A stretch of 64,000 nt of DNA from a gamma proteobacterium symbiont of Ctena orbiculata (GCA_003058495.1 QBVC01000015.1:1-64000), one strand, 5' to 3'. Shown: positions 53,431 to 64,000, counted from the first letter of the stretch. A program made the numbers and translations. Notes: a model not told the origin generated them from the letters alone.

Positions 53431-56100
53431 TCAGGAACCGAGGCTGTTTAGCAACTCCTGGGCCTCTTTCTGCTGGGTGTCGCTGCCTTCGCTGGAGACC
53501 TCCTCGAGGATACTCTTGGCACCTTCGATATCGCCCATGTCGATATAGGCCCGGGCCAGGTCCAGCTTGGTGGTGATCTCATCGGTGGAGTCGAGATCCA
53601 GGTTTTCACTATGGCTCTGCAACAGACTCAAGTCATCGCCCTGCGGCTCTTCGCTGTCCAGATCAGAGGAGAGCCCTTCCAACTCCCGCTCGATACTCTC
53701 TAGGTCCAGATTGTCCAAGGTCTCTGAATCCTCGAGCTCTATGGCATCCGAGGTGCCGGCGGCGGTTACATCGGCGGAGACATCGGAATCCTGCTCGATA
53801 TCAGCCAGATCGAAGGGCTGCTGCGCCTCTTCGACATTCGAATCCATATCGAGATCGCTGAGGTCGATATCCAGGGCATCTTCCTCTTGAGGTGGAGTCT
53901 CACCCGACTCCATCTTGTTGAGGAACTCCGAATCCATGGAGAGATTGGCCTCAAGGCTTTCGGAATCCATGTCGTCGATACTCTCCAGACCACTGAGATC
54001 CATGGAATCGATCTCGACGTCGGACGACGCCTGAGGCTCCTGGGCCTGCGCCTCCTGTTGATCGTCGGCAACCGGCTCTGAGGCGATATCCAGTCCAAGG
54101 TCGCCGAGGGTGTCGTCACCCGATACCACACCGCCCGTGGCCACGCCGGCGGCGCCGGCAAACAGGGCGAGGGACGGATCAAGCTCTTTGCCCATCGCGG
54201 CGATCTTCGACCAGGTGTCCGGCTCCCTCTCCTCCAGGCCACCGTCATGCAGCTCCTGGGCCAGGGCGTTGAACTCCTGCGACTTTTTCGCCGAGAAGTA
54301 GATTTCAGCAAGCTTGTGCTTCAGCTCCTCGCGTTCCGGATTCTTTTCCATCGCCTGTTTGATCAACTCTTCGGCCTGTTGATAACGGCCGTAGGCGATA
54401 TAGACATCGGCCTCGGAGAGGGGATCGACTTCACCGGTCTCATCCTGCAGTGCATCGATATCACTGGGGGAGAAATCACTCATAAACGAGGTTTCGTCGG
54501 TCGGCGCGGTGAGTGAACTCGAATCATCCTTAGCCGCGGTGACGACGCCGCTGTCCGGTGATACCAGAATACTCTCGGCAAACTCCGCCTCGGCCTCTTT
54601 GCGACGGCGCATGATCATCCATAACAGGCCGATCAGCAGGACCGCGACACCGCCGACGATGGAGAGCAGGGTGCTGTTTTCCTTGACGCCATCGAAGTAA
54701 CTCACCGTTTTCGGCGGTATCGGGGCAACCGGGGGTCTGGCCGGGGTCGGTTCGACCTTGGCGATCTTTGGTGCCGTCTCAACCGCAGGCGGTGCCTCGG
54801 TAACCGCAGGCTCCGGCTGCTGGGCCGCCTCGATCTTGGCTTCGATATCGACCTCTTCGATGACCGTGCCGGGTGGTACCGGGACCACAGGCTCCTCGGC
54901 CACTGCCGGCGGCTCTGCCTCTACCTCAGGCGGCGCCATTTCAGGTTCAGCTTCAGGCTCAGCCGGCGGGGGCTCAACCGCCTCCATCTCTTCCATTTTC
55001 TCCGCCGCGATCTCCTGCGCGGTTTGGATCTCGGCCAGCTCATCGCTCTTCAGGGTCAACAAACGCTGGATATCCTGGATCTGTTTTTCCAGTTCCTGCA
55101 CCCGATTCCGCAGTGCTTCATTCTCTTGCAGGGCCCCTTCGTTCGATTCCCGGACCAGCATGATCTCTTCCTGCAGACGACTGACCTCGCTCTCGGATTC
55201 AGCCATGCCTTCGCGTTCGGCGGCTTCACCCTCGCCGGGTTTGGCGGATATCAGACGCAGACGATCTTCCTCTTTGGCCTCGGCCATTTCCTGAGTCTTG
55301 GTGGTCGCGGGAGCCGCGGGTACGCCGCGATCCGCTTTCCATGACCTTGTCTGGGCGAGAAACTCCTCCCGTGCCTCCTGCTTGCTGAGCGAGGTAACAC
55401 CCGCATCCTCGGGCAGCCTCAGTATCTTGCCGACCTTGAGGTTGTTGACGTTGTTGTTGATAAAGGCGGATGGATTATGGCGTTGCAGCGCCATCATCAC
55501 CTGTTCCACCGACTCATCCGTACGCTGCATCCCCTTGGCAATGGTCCAGAGATTGTCATTGGGCTGTACCGGACCGTACTCCCTGTCACCAGACTCACCG
55601 CTCATCGAAGAGGTCACCGCTGCCGGGCGAGATCTGCCAACCTGGGTTGTGGTGGGCGCGATCGTGGTCGCAGGCGCGGTAACGGGCTGAGGTGCACGTT
55701 GCAGGGTTACAGGCGGATCGAGCAGTACCGTGTATTCGCGTACCAGTCTGCCCTTCGGCCAATTCACCTCAATCAAAAAGTTGAGGAAAGGCTCGCGAAT
55801 GGCATCCTTGCTCGAAATGGAGATCACCGGCTTGCCGGCGGGGGTCAACATCGGGGTGAATTTCAAGCCGGTCAACAGATAGGGCCTCTCCATGCCCGCC
55901 TTCTCAAAGGCCTCGCGCGAGGCGAGCGAAACACGAACATCCTGCAGTTCTTCCTGGGAGACCGAAAGCAGATCGATATCGGCTTTGAAGGCTTGGTTGA
56001 GTGCAGACTGGGAATGTATTTCACCCAATCCGAGGGCCAAGACACCGACGGGTGATAGGGCTGTTGCCACAGCCACTGCCAGAGACAGCTTACGAATCAT
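53431..56100 (-). CDS. fimV: FimV/HubP-family polar protein
   Basis: A start at 56100 with AAGGAGG is chosen over an upstream methionine. The protein of about 889 residues has a signal peptide, an N-terminal domain (GLGEIHSQSALNQAFKADIDL), a LysM domain (GPVQPNDNLWTIAKGMQ... INNNVNNLKVGKILRLP), a coiled coil (ENEALRNRVQELEKQIQDIQ), a membrane helix (LLSIVGGVAVLLIGLLWMIM), long acidic repeats and a C-terminal TPR-like FimV motif (LDLARAYIDMGDIEGAKSILEEV). FimV/HubP organises cell-pole proteins and affects type IV pili. It is in the asd-fimV-truA order. Confidence 0.93.
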   Translation of the reverse strand: MIRKLSLAVAVATALSPVGVLALGLGEIHSQSALNQAFKADIDLLSVSQEELQDVRVSLASREAFEKAGMERPYLLTGLKFTPMLTPAGKPVISISSKDAIREPFLNFLIEVNWPKGRLVREYTVLLDPPVTLQRAPQPVTAPATTIAPTTTQVGRSRPAAVTSSMSGESGDREYGPVQPNDNLWTIAKGMQRTDESVEQVMMALQRHNPSAFINNNVNNLKVGKILRLPEDAGVTSLSKQEAREEFLAQTRSWKADRGVPAAPATTKTQEMAEAKEEDRLRLISAKPGEGEAAEREGMAESESEVSRLQEEIMLVRESNEGALQENEALRNRVQELEKQIQDIQRLLTLKSDELAEIQTAQEIAAEKMEEMEAVEPPPAEPEAEPEMAPPEVEAEPPAVAEEPVVPVPPGTVIEEVDIEAKIEAAQQPEPAVTEAPPAVETAPKIAKVEPTPARPPVAPIPPKTVSYFDGVKENSTLLSIVGGVAVLLIGLLWMIMRRRKEAEAEFAESILVSPDSGVVTAAKDDSSSLTAPTDETSFMSDFSPSDIDALQDETGEVDPLSEADVYIAYGRYQQAEELIKQAMEKNPEREELKHKLAEIYFSAKKSQEFNALAQELHDGGLEEREPDTWSKIAAMGKELDPSLALFAGAAGVATGGVVSGDDTLGDLGLDIASEPVADDQQEAQAQEPQASSDVEIDSMDLSGLESIDDMDSESLEANLSMDSEFLNKMESGETPPQEEDALDIDLSDLDMDSNVEEAQQPFDLADIEQDSDVSADVTAAGTSDAIELEDSETLDNLDLESIERELEGLSSDLDSEEPQGDDLSLLQSHSENLDLDSTDEITTKLDLARAYIDMGDIEGAKSILEEVSSEGSDTQQKEAQELLNSLGS

Positions 56101-56410
56101 GCTTCCTCCTTGCCAGAGAACATAACCCACCGGTAAAACTCAGTCCGAATACAGCGTTCAAAATGGTCCGTCGAACAGTCCCGATAGGTTTAGAATAAAC
56201 TTAATAATTAGTCGCTAACTATAGCTGATAAATAATCTTTTTACCAAAACTTCGAAGATCTTCACACTATTTTCTGCGTTACCATACCGCCGTTAGCCTG
56301 CGACTACCCAAAGTGAGAAACAGGTCGAATTTTTCACCCTGTAAAATCACGCCTTCTGGCCAATCGCCAATTCCCTCAGCATCAACCAATCCCCTGATTT
56401 GTCGAGCTGA

Positions 56411-56454
56411 AATAGAAAACCCCGTCGTCAGCCGATCGCCACCACGACGGGGTT
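56411..56454 (-). terminator. Intrinsic terminator after asd
   Basis: On the minus strand AACCCCGTCGT pairs with ACGACGGGGTT around a 15-base loop, followed by TTCTATTT. It is about 35 bp after the asd stop. The rest of the 56101-56488 gap is AT-rich and should contain the fimV promoter, which I cannot place with confidence. Confidence 0.8.
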
Positions 56455-56488
56455 GAACACCGGTTGGCGCGGATCCTTCGGCCGGGGC

Positions 56489-57604
56489 TCAAGCCTCCAG
56501 CAGAATTCTCAACATGCGCCGCAAAGGTTCAGCTGCTCCCCATAGCAGTTGATCGCCTACGGTAAAGGCATTCAGATACTCGTCACCCAGGTTCATCTTT
56601 CTCAGCCGTCCGATCGGGACAGTCAAGGCTCCTGTAACCCGGGCAGGGTTCAATTCCTGTATCGTGATATCCCGATCATTGGGGATAACCTTTACCCAGC
56701 TATTGGCACTTGCCAATATCGACTCCACTTCGTCTATCGGCACATCACTGCGTAACTTTATGGTTAATGCCTGACTATGGCAGCGCATCGAACCGATACG
56801 CACACAGGTGCCATCGATGGGTACAGGTTTGTCGCTGCGGCCGAGTATCTTGTTGGTCTCGACAAAACCCTTCCACTCCTCCTTGCTCTGGCCGTTTTCC
56901 AATGCCACGTCGATCCAGGGAATGAGGCTGCCGGCCAGGGCGGCACCGAAATTATCCGTGGGGAAGGCGTCGCTGCGCATCGTTTGCGCCACATCCCTGT
57001 CGATATCGAGGATTGCGGAGGCGGGATCAGCCAGGGCGTCGCTCACCGATGCCTCGAGGGCCCCCATCTGACTGAGCAGTTCCCGCATGTTGCGCGCCCC
57101 GGCACCGGACGCAGCCTGATAGGTCATGGATGTGGCCCACTCCACGAGATCCTGCTGAAAAAGTCCACCGAGCGCCATCAGCATCAGGCTCACGGTGCAG
57201 TTGCCGCCGATGAAATCCCGCTTGCCGTTGGCCAGGCCGTCGCGAATCACCGGTTCGTTGACCGGATCGAGGACAATCACCGTGTGATCTTTCATGCGCA
57301 GACTGGATGCGGCATCGATCCAATAACCCTGCCAACCCGCGCTGCGCAGCTTGTCGTAGACCTGATTGGTATAGCCGCCGCCCTGGCAGGTCAGGATCGC
57401 GTCCATCTCCATCAAGGCATCGATATCGGTGGCGTCTCTCAGCGGTGCACGTCCCCTGCCGATATCGGGGCCGGGTTGACCGACCTGGGAGGTGGTGAAG
57501 AATAGCGGCTCTTCGATGCCTGCAAAGTCATTCTCCTCCAGCATGCGCCCCATCAACACGGAACCCACCATGCCTCGCCAACCAACAATACCTACTCGTT
57601 TCAT
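56489..57604 (-). CDS. asd: Aspartate-semialdehyde dehydrogenase
   Basis: The start at 57604 gives [17 protein letters not shown] and about 371 residues, the normal gammaproteobacterial length; an upstream methionine adds unrelated residues. The catalytic Cys lies in [12 protein letters not shown], with [11 protein letters not shown] and the C-terminal His region ([12 protein letters not shown]). It supplies lysine, threonine, methionine and diaminopimelate. It lies between leuB and fimV. Confidence 0.95.
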   Translation of the reverse strand: MKRVGIVGWRGMVGSVLMGRMLEENDFAGIEEPLFFTTSQVGQPGPDIGRGRAPLRDATDIDALMEMDAILTCQGGGYTNQVYDKLRSAGWQGYWIDAASSLRMKDHTVIVLDPVNEPVIRDGLANGKRDFIGGNCTVSLMLMALGGLFQQDLVEWATSMTYQAASGAGARNMRELLSQMGALEASVSDALADPASAILDIDRDVAQTMRSDAFPTDNFGAALAGSLIPWIDVALENGQSKEEWKGFVETNKILGRSDKPVPIDGTCVRIGSMRCHSQALTIKLRSDVPIDEVESILASANSWVKVIPNDRDITIQELNPARVTGALTVPIGRLRKMNLGDEYLNAFTVGDQLLWGAAEPLRRMLRILLEA

Positions 57605-57690
57605 CTCAATAACCAAATTAAAAAATTTCACGGTGCGGCAGGCCGCACCCTACATGTTCCGATCCAGCACACAACAGTCTATATGCAAAA

Positions 57691-58770
57691 TCAACTCAAT
57701 GCCGCCACCACGGCATCGCCCATCGCTTCGCAGCTCACTTCAGTCATGCCGTCGGACATGATATCGGCTGTGCGCAAGCCCTCATCCAGGACCCTGTCCA
57801 CGGCAGCCTCGATCCGATCGGCCATTTCAGGCTCGTCGAGGCTGTAGCGCAACAACATCGCCACGGAGAGCACAGTGGCCAGCGGATTGGCGCTACCCTT
57901 GCCCGCGATATCCGGCGCCGAACCGTGAATCGGCTCGTACATGCCCTTGCCCCGTTCATCCAGGGAAGCGGAGGGCAGCATGCCGATGGAGCCGGTCAGC
58001 ATCGCGGCACAATCTGATAGAATATCGCCAAACATATTGGTCGTCACTATTACATCGAACTGCTTGGGCCATTTCACCAGCTGCATAGCCGCGTTATCCA
58101 CGTACATGTGGGTCAGTTCAACATCCGGGTAATCGTCCGCGCCGATCGCTGTCACCACCTCCCGCCAGAGTTCGGTGGTCTCGAGCACATTGGCCTTGTC
58201 CACCGAACAGAGCCTGCCTCCCCGCTTCTTCGCAATATCGAAGGCGACCCTGGCGATGCGGTCGATCTCCGACTCGGAATAGACCAGGGTGTTGAAGCCC
58301 TGGCGCTCGCCGCCATCCAGTTCGCGAATCCCCCGGGGCTGACCGAAGTAGATGCCGCCGGTGAGTTCACGCACGATCATGATATCGAGGCCTGCCACCA
58401 GGTCCGCCTTCAGGCTCGACGCCCCGGCCAGCTGGGGATAGAGGATCGCGGGACGGAGATTGGCGAACAGATTCAACTCGGACCTCAGCCCCAGCAACCC
58501 CTTCTCGGGCCGAATCGAGATATCCAGCGGCTCCCACTTGGGACCGCCGACGGCGCCGAGGAGGATGGCGTCGGCCTCCTTCGCCAGCTCCAGCGTGGCC
58601 TCCGGCAGCGGTCCGCCCGTGGCGTCGATGGCCGCGCCACCCACCAGGGCCTCGTCCAGATCGATATCCAGGTCGTGGGCGTCCCGCAGGTTGGCCAGCA
58701 CCTTCACCGCCTCGGCGACAATCTCGGGACCGATGCCGTCACCCGGCAGTACAAGAATTTTTTTGCTCAT
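57691..58770 (-). CDS. leuB: 3-isopropylmalate dehydrogenase
   Basis: The 359-residue enzyme has [25 protein letters not shown], the substrate region [15 protein letters not shown], the catalytic Lys in [11 protein letters not shown], and the NAD region [14 protein letters not shown]. It oxidises and decarboxylates 3-isopropylmalate in leucine synthesis. It follows leuD by about 170 bp. Confidence 0.97.
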   Translation of the reverse strand: MSKKILVLPGDGIGPEIVAEAVKVLANLRDAHDLDIDLDEALVGGAAIDATGGPLPEATLELAKEADAILLGAVGGPKWEPLDISIRPEKGLLGLRSELNLFANLRPAILYPQLAGASSLKADLVAGLDIMIVRELTGGIYFGQPRGIRELDGGERQGFNTLVYSESEIDRIARVAFDIAKKRGGRLCSVDKANVLETTELWREVVTAIGADDYPDVELTHMYVDNAAMQLVKWPKQFDVIVTTNMFGDILSDCAAMLTGSIGMLPSASLDERGKGMYEPIHGSAPDIAGKGSANPLATVLSVAMLLRYSLDEPEMADRIEAAVDRVLDEGLRTADIMSDGMTEVSCEAMGDAVVAALS

Positions 58771-58941
58771 TGATTAACCCGTTGCATCAAGTAAGTGGAA
58801 CGAAATGTAATAGTTGAATCGGCAAACCAGGAACAGCACGAAATGGCCGCTGACAGCCTGCCGATATGGATCTCAAAAAATCCCAGGGGAGAAGCGTGAC
58901 TGCGCATGTTGGCTGAGCCCGGCGTCCCCCTTTCGGCTGGT

Positions 58942-59583
58942 TCATGATCCAAAGAGCCAGGGCGCCTCCCGGCGACGCCTCTCCTCATAGGCCCGGATCG
59001 CCTCCACATGCTGCAGGGTCAAGCCGATGTCGTCGAGCCCGTTGAGCAGGCAATCCTTGCGAAAGGGATCGACCTCGAAGTCGATCCCTTCTCCCGATGG
59101 CAGTTTCAGGCGCTGATCCTGAAGATCCACGGTCATCTCCAAGGGTTGCCCGCCCATTGCCATCTTAAAAAGACTGTCAATTATTTCTTCTTTTAAAACA
59201 ATTGGTAACAATCCATTCTTAAAGCAGTTATTAAAAAATATGTCGGCAAAACTCGGTGCCAGAATCACCTTGAATCCATAGTCTTCAAGGGCCCAGGGCG
59301 CATGCTCCCGGGAGGAGCCGCAGCCAAAATTCTCTCGCGCCAGGAGTATCTGCGCACCCTGATAACGGGGATCGTTGAGTACGAAATCGGGATTGACCGC
59401 CCTTTTGCTGTTGTCCATACCCGGTTCGCCATGATCGAGATAGCGCCACTCGTCGAAGAGATTGGGACCAAAGCCGGAGCGTTTGATCGACTTCAGAAAC
59501 TGCTTCGGAATAATGGCATCCGTATCCACGTTGGATCTGTCCAGCGGACAGACGATGCCGGTAAAGGTGTTGAATTTATCCAC
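58942..59583 (-). CDS. leuD: 3-isopropylmalate dehydratase small subunit
   Basis: A GTG at 59583 with GAGGAA upstream gives [30 protein letters not shown], the family start, and 213 residues. Other motifs are [21 protein letters not shown] and [13 protein letters not shown]. With LeuC it isomerises isopropylmalate. The 31-bp gap to leuC implies one transcript. Confidence 0.96.
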   Translation of the reverse strand: MDKFNTFTGIVCPLDRSNVDTDAIIPKQFLKSIKRSGFGPNLFDEWRYLDHGEPGMDNSKRAVNPDFVLNDPRYQGAQILLARENFGCGSSREHAPWALEDYGFKVILAPSFADIFFNNCFKNGLLPIVLKEEIIDSLFKMAMGGQPLEMTVDLQDQRLKLPSGEGIDFEVDPFRKDCLLNGLDDIGLTLQHVEAIRAYEERRRREAPWLFGS

Positions 59584-59613
59584 TGTTGCTTCCTCTTGCA
59601 GTCGCGGCTGCAA

Positions 59614-61035
59614 TCAACCTTTGTCGAGATCGGCAAGATCGACGAAACGGCCCGCCACCGCCGCGGCGGCGGCCATCGCGGGACTCACCAGATGGGTCCG
59701 CCCGCCCTGCCCCTGCCTGCCTTCGAAATTGCGATTCGATGTGGAGGCGCAGCGTTCGCCCGATTCCAGGCGGTCGGCATTCATGGCGAGGCACATGGAG
59801 CAGCCCGGTTCCCGCCATTCGAAACCGGCATCGATGAAGACCTTATCGAGCCCCTCGGCCTCTGCCTCGGCCTTGACCAGGCCCGAGCCCGGCACCACCA
59901 GCGCCTGCTTGACGTTGCCGGCCACCCTGCGTCCCCTGGCCACATCGGCGGCGGCGCGCAGATCCTCAATCCTCGAGTTGGTGCAGGAACCGATGAAGAC
60001 CCTGTCGAGGGGGATCTCGGTGATCGGCGTACCCGCCTGCAGGCCCATGTAATCGAGGGCGCGCTGCATCCCTTCCGCCTTGACGCCATCGCTTTCCTCT
60101 CCCGGATCGGGGACGCGTTGATCCACGGCCACCACCATCTCGGGGGAAGTCCCCCAGGTAACCTGCGGTCTGATGGCGGTCGCATCCAGCGTCACCACAC
60201 GATCGAACTGCGCACCCCGGTCGCTGTGCAAGGTCCTCCAGGAGGCGACCGCCTGCTCCCATAACTCGCCCTCGGGTGCGTAGGGTCGCCCTTTGACATA
60301 GTCGATGGTCTTGTCGTCGACGGCGACGAAGCCCGCCCGCGCGCCCGCCTCGATGGCCATGTTGCAGAGGGTGAGACGGCCCTCGATGGAGAGGGCCTCG
60401 ATCGCCGATCCGGCAAATTCGATCGCATAACCGGTTCCGCCGGCGGTGCCGATCTCACCGATGATCGCCAAGACCACATCCTTGGCTGTCACCCCCCTGC
60501 CCAGTTCACCCTCGACCCGGATCTGCATCGCCTTCGACTTCTTCTGGATCAGACACTGAGTGGCAAGCACATGCTCCACCTCCGAGGTCCCGATACCGAA
60601 GGCCAGCGCACCCATCGCGCCATGGGTGGAGGTGTGGGAATCACCGCAGACCACCGTCATGCCCGGCAGGGTGGCGCCCTGCTCGGGGCCGATCACATGG
60701 ACTATGCCCTGGCGCGGATCGAGCATCTGAAACTCGGTGATGCCGAAGTCGCGGCAGTTGGCGTCCAGGGTCTCGACCTGGGTTCTGGAGATGGGATCCC
60801 GGATCGCCTCCACACCCCCCTCCCGGGGCGTCGTCGGCACATTGTGATCCGGCGTCGCCAGATTGGCATCGACGCGCCAGGGCTTGCGCCCCGCGAGGCG
60901 CAGGCCTTCGAACGCCTGTGGCGAAGTGACTTCGTGCACCAGGTGTCTGTCGATGTAGATCAGCGCGGTGCCATCCGCCTCGCTACGCACCAGATGGGAT
61001 TCCCACAATTTGTCATACAGGGTCTTGGCACTCAT
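59614..61035 (-). CDS. leuC: 3-isopropylmalate dehydratase large subunit
   Basis: The 473-residue aconitase-family protein has [44 protein letters not shown], and the [4Fe-4S] Cys motifs [13 protein letters not shown] and GCSMCLAMN. It is the head of the leuCDB group and is divergent from the LysR gene. Confidence 0.97.
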   Translation of the reverse strand: MSAKTLYDKLWESHLVRSEADGTALIYIDRHLVHEVTSPQAFEGLRLAGRKPWRVDANLATPDHNVPTTPREGGVEAIRDPISRTQVETLDANCRDFGITEFQMLDPRQGIVHVIGPEQGATLPGMTVVCGDSHTSTHGAMGALAFGIGTSEVEHVLATQCLIQKKSKAMQIRVEGELGRGVTAKDVVLAIIGEIGTAGGTGYAIEFAGSAIEALSIEGRLTLCNMAIEAGARAGFVAVDDKTIDYVKGRPYAPEGELWEQAVASWRTLHSDRGAQFDRVVTLDATAIRPQVTWGTSPEMVVAVDQRVPDPGEESDGVKAEGMQRALDYMGLQAGTPITEIPLDRVFIGSCTNSRIEDLRAAADVARGRRVAGNVKQALVVPGSGLVKAEAEAEGLDKVFIDAGFEWREPGCSMCLAMNADRLESGERCASTSNRNFEGRQGQGGRTHLVSPAMAAAAAVAGRFVDLADLDKG

Positions 61036-61140
61036 CTATAGCCTCATCCGGGTTCGATTGAATGGTGAAAAACATAGGGGAGTATGCTACATAATACAAA
61101 TTCATATTTTTCATTTTTTCCATTCTTATTAGGAATAGAT

Positions 61141-62016
61141 ATGGAATTAAATACCCTTCGCGCCTTTCTCCAGGTGGCCCGTGACGGCTCGTTTTCCCAG
61201 GCGGCGGAACACCTCTTTCTGACGCAACCCGCAATCAGCAAGCGCATCGCCTCGCTGGAGAGCGAGCTCGACACCCGCCTGTTCGATCGCATGGGGCGGC
61301 AGGTCTTCCTCACCGAGGCGGGCCGGCATCTGCTGCCGAGAGCGGAGCATATCATCGATCAGATGAGCGATATCCGCCGCGAACTCGCCAACCTCAGCGG
61401 GCGGGTCGCCGGACGTCTGGCGATGGCCACCAGCCACCATATCGGCCTCCATCGTCTCCCGGCCGTATTGCGCAGCTACAGCGATACCAATCCCCAGGTG
61501 GAACTGGACATCCGCTTTATGGAGTCGGAGCGGGCCTGCCAGGCGGTGGAACAGGGGGAGCTGGAACTGGCCGTGGTCACCCTGCCCCTGAATCCGGTGG
61601 ATGCCCTTCAGAGCAAGACGATCTGGCAGGATCCGCTGCTGGTCGTGGTCGGCCCGGACCATCCCCTGGCGAAGCTGGAGACGGTGAGTCTCCCGGAGCT
61701 GGTGAGCTATCCGGCGGTGCTGCCCACCCGGGGCACCTACACCCGAACCCTGATCGAGCAGCGGATCAACCGGCATCATCTGCAGGTCAACTGCACCCTC
61801 TCCACCGACTACCTGGAGACCCTGAAGATGATGGCGACCATTGGCCTGGGGTGGAGTCTCCTGCCGGATATCCTGCTGGATGATCAACTGGTCCCGCTGC
61901 AGGTCACCGAACTCGAGCTGAGTCGCTCGCTCGGCATCGTCAGCCACCGCAAACGCACCCTCTCCAACGCGGCACGGGTGATGAGGGAGCTGCTGCTCTT
62001 TTACGCCAACAGATAG
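61141..62016 (+). CDS. LysR-family regulator divergent from leuC
   Basis: A start at 61141 with AGGA upstream gives 291 residues and the usual LysR N-terminus (MELNTLRAFLQVARDGSFSQAAEHLFLTQPAISKRIASLE), with the winged helix in the first 65 residues and a substrate-binding domain after. LysR regulators usually control the divergent gene, so leuCDB and its co-inducer from the leucine pathway are the inferred target. The 105-bp divergent region holds the operator. Confidence 0.92.
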   Translation: MELNTLRAFLQVARDGSFSQAAEHLFLTQPAISKRIASLESELDTRLFDRMGRQVFLTEAGRHLLPRAEHIIDQMSDIRRELANLSGRVAGRLAMATSHHIGLHRLPAVLRSYSDTNPQVELDIRFMESERACQAVEQGELELAVVTLPLNPVDALQSKTIWQDPLLVVVGPDHPLAKLETVSLPELVSYPAVLPTRGTYTRTLIEQRINRHHLQVNCTLSTDYLETLKMMATIGLGWSLLPDILLDDQLVPLQVTELELSRSLGIVSHRKRTLSNAARVMRELLLFYANR

Positions 62017-62018
62017 AC

Positions 62019-62447
62019 TCAGCGGGTGCGTTCGCAGACACCCTCGGGGAAAAAGAAGTCGATTTCCACCCTGGCGGTATCAGGACCATCCGATCCATGC
62101 ACCGCATTTTCATCCACGGTCTGGGCAAAATCGGCGCGGATGGTACCGGGGGCCGCCTCCTGGGGATTGGTGGCGCCCATCACCTCGCGGTTGCGCGCGA
62201 TGGCGTTTTCACCCTCCAGCACCTGCACCATCACCGGACCCGAGGTCATGAAATCGACCAGGTCGTTGTAGAAGGGGCGCTCCTTGTGCACGGCATAGAA
62301 ATCACCCGCCTGCTCACGGCTGAGGTGGAGCATGCGCGAGGCCACAATACGCAGACCCGCATCCTCGAAACGGCTGTAGATCTTGCCGATGAGGTTTTTT
62401 GCAACCGCATCCGGTTTGATGATGGAGAAGGTCTGTTCGATGGCCAT
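62019..62447 (-). CDS. ndk: Nucleoside-diphosphate kinase
   Basis: The 142-residue enzyme has [19 protein letters not shown], the region [26 protein letters not shown], and the phospho-histidine motif NAVHGSDG. It balances NTP pools. It is convergent with the LysR gene, with two bases between the stops. Confidence 0.96.
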   Translation of the reverse strand: MAIEQTFSIIKPDAVAKNLIGKIYSRFEDAGLRIVASRMLHLSREQAGDFYAVHKERPFYNDLVDFMTSGPVMVQVLEGENAIARNREVMGATNPQEAAPGTIRADFAQTVDENAVHGSDGPDTARVEIDFFFPEGVCERTR

Positions 62448-62615
62448 GGCGGAACTCCCGAGTCAGTATTTGGCGGTGGATTGATGGATAAGCGAGCGGT
62501 GTTGCAGTGCAACAGGCGCGCAACTTACTGACCATCAGGACTGCTGTCAAGGGGTTGGCTACGATATGGATTGGCAGTTGCCCAGCTTGTTCGCCCCGAA
62601 TCAGCGACTTCCTGT

Positions 62616-62778
62616 AGTTTTGAGTTTTAAGTTTTGAGTTTTGAGTTGATGTTTTCGCTTCGCTCAAGCCCTATCAATGGACGCTCAAAAGCAAATGCCC
62701 TTGAGGCAGATTACGAGAAGTATGGCAAACAAGTACGATCGATGATTCCGCAACTCAAAACTCACAACTCAAAACTCT
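62616..62778. repeat. Inverted array of AACTCAAAACTC-type repeats
   Basis: In the 320-bp gap between the MFS stop and ndk, 62616-62648 holds tandem copies of TTTTGAGTT and 62751-62778 holds the inverse AACTCAAAACTC copies, about 100 bp apart. The right block overlaps the stop codon of the MFS gene. No gene was found between them. The structure could form a long hairpin. Confidence 0.65.
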
Positions 62779-63950
62779 TCAGCACAATGCTCATCAGCAA
62801 TCCATCGCCAGGCGATAATGCAGGCCACCAGCGCATAGGCCGCGGCGATCCAGAAGGTTGCGGCGGCACCGACGCCGCTCCAGAGATAGCCGCTGAGGAG
62901 ACTGCCGAAGGCCCCGCCCGCGCCAAAGCTGACACTGCTGTAGAGTGCCTGCCCCCTGCCCTGATGGCGGCCGACGAAGTAGTGGTGGACCAGATGGATG
63001 GCGGCGGCATGGAAGGTGCCGAAGGTGGCGGCGTGCATCACCTGGGCCAGCAGCACCAGGAACAGATTCTCCGGCGCGGAGCCCACGAGAATCCAGCGCA
63101 CCACGGCAATGCCCAGACTGAAGATCAGCACCCGGCGTGCGCCCCATCGATGCAGCAACCTGTGCATCAACAGAAAGAGCCCGACCTCGGCGATCACCCC
63201 CAGGGCCCAGAGCTGACCGATGACGCTGCTCGAATAGCCCACCTCCTCCATGAAGATGGAGTAGAAGGCGTAGTAGGCGCTATGGCTGGCCTGCATCAGG
63301 AAACAGACCAGCAGAAAGGCGATGACGTCACTGCGTTTCAACACCTGCATGATCGAACCCTGATCATGTTCGGGGATGACCGCCTCCTTCTCCGCCACCA
63401 CCATGCTGTTGAGGAAGATGCCGAAAAAGAGCACCAGCACAAAATAGGGGATCACCTTGACGCCCCAGTGGTCGAGCATGAACCCCAAGGCGATGACGGT
63501 GAGAATGAAACCGATCGAACCCCAGAGACGGATCAGGCTGTAGCGCCGGATCTGCTCCCGCAGGTAGCTCATGGTGATCGCCTCGAATTGCGGCAGGGAT
63601 GCGTTCCAGAAAAAACTGAACAGCATCATCACCAGGGCAAAGGACCAGAATCCCCCGGCGGTGAAGACCCCCAGAAAACAGAACAGCGAGAGCAGCGAGG
63701 CGAGGCGCACGATGGGCATGCGGTGGCCGGTGTGATCGCCGATCCAGCCCCAGATATTCGGGGCGATCAGTTTGGTGATCATGATCACCGCCATCAGCTC
63801 GCCGATCTCCACCGGGGTGAAGTCCCGCGCCTGCAGGTAGAGCCCCCAGAAGGGAATCAGGGCGCCGAGGGATGCGAAGTAGAAAAAGTAGAAGCCGGAG
63901 AGACGCCAGTAGGGCATCCGCGCCGTTGCCGCAGGACTAGTCTGACCCAA
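62769..63950 (-). CDS. MFS transporter, MFS_1-like (HcaT/nucleoside-transporter type)
   Basis: The 393-residue protein starts at TTG (63950) or at ATG 63917; both leave twelve membrane helices. It has WRLSGFYFFYFASLGALIPFWGLYLQARDF and YSLIRLWGSIGFI, patterns of the HcaT / 3-phenylpropionate-permease-like MFS group. Substrate is not determined; the group has few characterised members. The stop lies in the repeat array at 62751. Confidence 0.9.
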   Translation of the reverse strand: MGQTSPAATARMPYWRLSGFYFFYFASLGALIPFWGLYLQARDFTPVEIGELMAVIMITKLIAPNIWGWIGDHTGHRMPIVRLASLLSLFCFLGVFTAGGFWSFALVMMLFSFFWNASLPQFEAITMSYLREQIRRYSLIRLWGSIGFILTVIALGFMLDHWGVKVIPYFVLVLFFGIFLNSMVVAEKEAVIPEHDQGSIMQVLKRSDVIAFLLVCFLMQASHSAYYAFYSIFMEEVGYSSSVIGQLWALGVIAEVGLFLLMHRLLHRWGARRVLIFSLGIAVVRWILVGSAPENLFLVLLAQVMHAATFGTFHAAAIHLVHHYFVGRHQGRGQALYSSVSFGAGGAFGSLLSGYLWSGVGAAATFWIAAAYALVACIIAWRWIADEHCAEEF

Positions 63951-64000
63951 GATCGGTCAGGCCCGAATCGACATCCATATTCTGCCCGCGATGGCGCAGC
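63937..64000 (-). CDS. Possible C-terminus of a gene running off the right edge
   Basis: The minus strand is open from 64000 to a TAG at 63937-63939, encoding an acidic tail (GQNMDVDSGLTDLGSD). If the MFS start is the TTG at 63950 the two would overlap; if the ATG at 63917, they are 19 bp apart. Too short to identify. Confidence 0.3.
   Translation of the reverse strand, partial: LRHRGQNMDVDSGLTDLGSD

Overview
The window is chromosomal DNA of a flagellated, respiring gammaproteobacterium. The main evidence is conserved gene order: fmdB-DUF502-aspS-nudB, ftsK-lolA-rarA next to trxB, and leuC-leuD-leuB-asd-fimV-truA-trpF-accD-folC-SPOR. A periplasmic iron-sulfur/NrfD/multihaem cytochrome c module, PomAB stator genes and several c-type cytochromes would fit a sulfur-oxidising or similar chemotrophic lineage (Chromatiales/Sedimenticola/Thiodiazotropha-like). 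That last assignment is inference. No rRNA, tRNA, CRISPR array or recognisable transposase was seen.

Region 1 (1-20,353, all minus strand) is a Tad/Flp (type IVc) pilus locus. In transcription order it holds two exported proteins, a Flp-type pilin, TadG, TadE, an exported unknown, a second tiny pilin, RcpC/CpaB, the RcpA/CpaC secretin, an FHA-fused TadA ATPase, TadB, TadC, an Ig-like lipoprotein, a DUF192 protein, a TadD-like TPR lipoprotein and a large lipoprotein. It ends in a 1913-residue protein with three parts: a TadE-like prepilin at the N-terminus, an Rhs/YD-repeat shell in the middle, and a DUF2235 (Tle1-type) phospholipase with an intact Ser-Asp-His triad at the C-terminus. This toxin is translationally coupled (ATGA) to a lipoprotein that is the obvious immunity candidate. 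A diverged fragment of the same toxin tail follows it. The inferred picture is a polymorphic toxin that uses a pilus, not a type VI spike, as its carrier. This is the most novel system in the window.

Region 2 (20.6-27.1 kb) is housekeeping: rarA, lolA, ftsK, ald and divergent trxB. Region 3 (27.4-31.0 kb) is a small AT-rich accessory island bounded by a perfect 94-bp direct repeat. One copy is the 3' end of yjbQ. The island holds a Myb/SANT-like gene broken by an amber codon, two membrane proteins of unknown function and a small hypothetical.

Region 4 (31.4-37.9 kb) is an electron-transfer operon: a small Tat-signal protein, a four-cluster Tat ferredoxin, an NrfD-type membrane subunit and a multihaem cytochrome c, followed by a UbiE-like methyltransferase and two paralogous monohaem cytochromes c. 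It is preceded by a near-perfect sigma-54 promoter. There is no catalytic molybdoenzyme subunit beside it.

Region 5 (37.9-64.0 kb) is mostly core: nudB, aspS, DUF502, fmdB; pomA-pomB-PilZ with a sigma-28 promoter; an SDR; a DUF971-MoaD-like fusion; an isolated gspC; SPOR, folC, accD, trpA, trpB, trpF, truA, fimV, asd, leuB, leuD, leuC; a divergent LysR regulator; ndk; and an MFS transporter.
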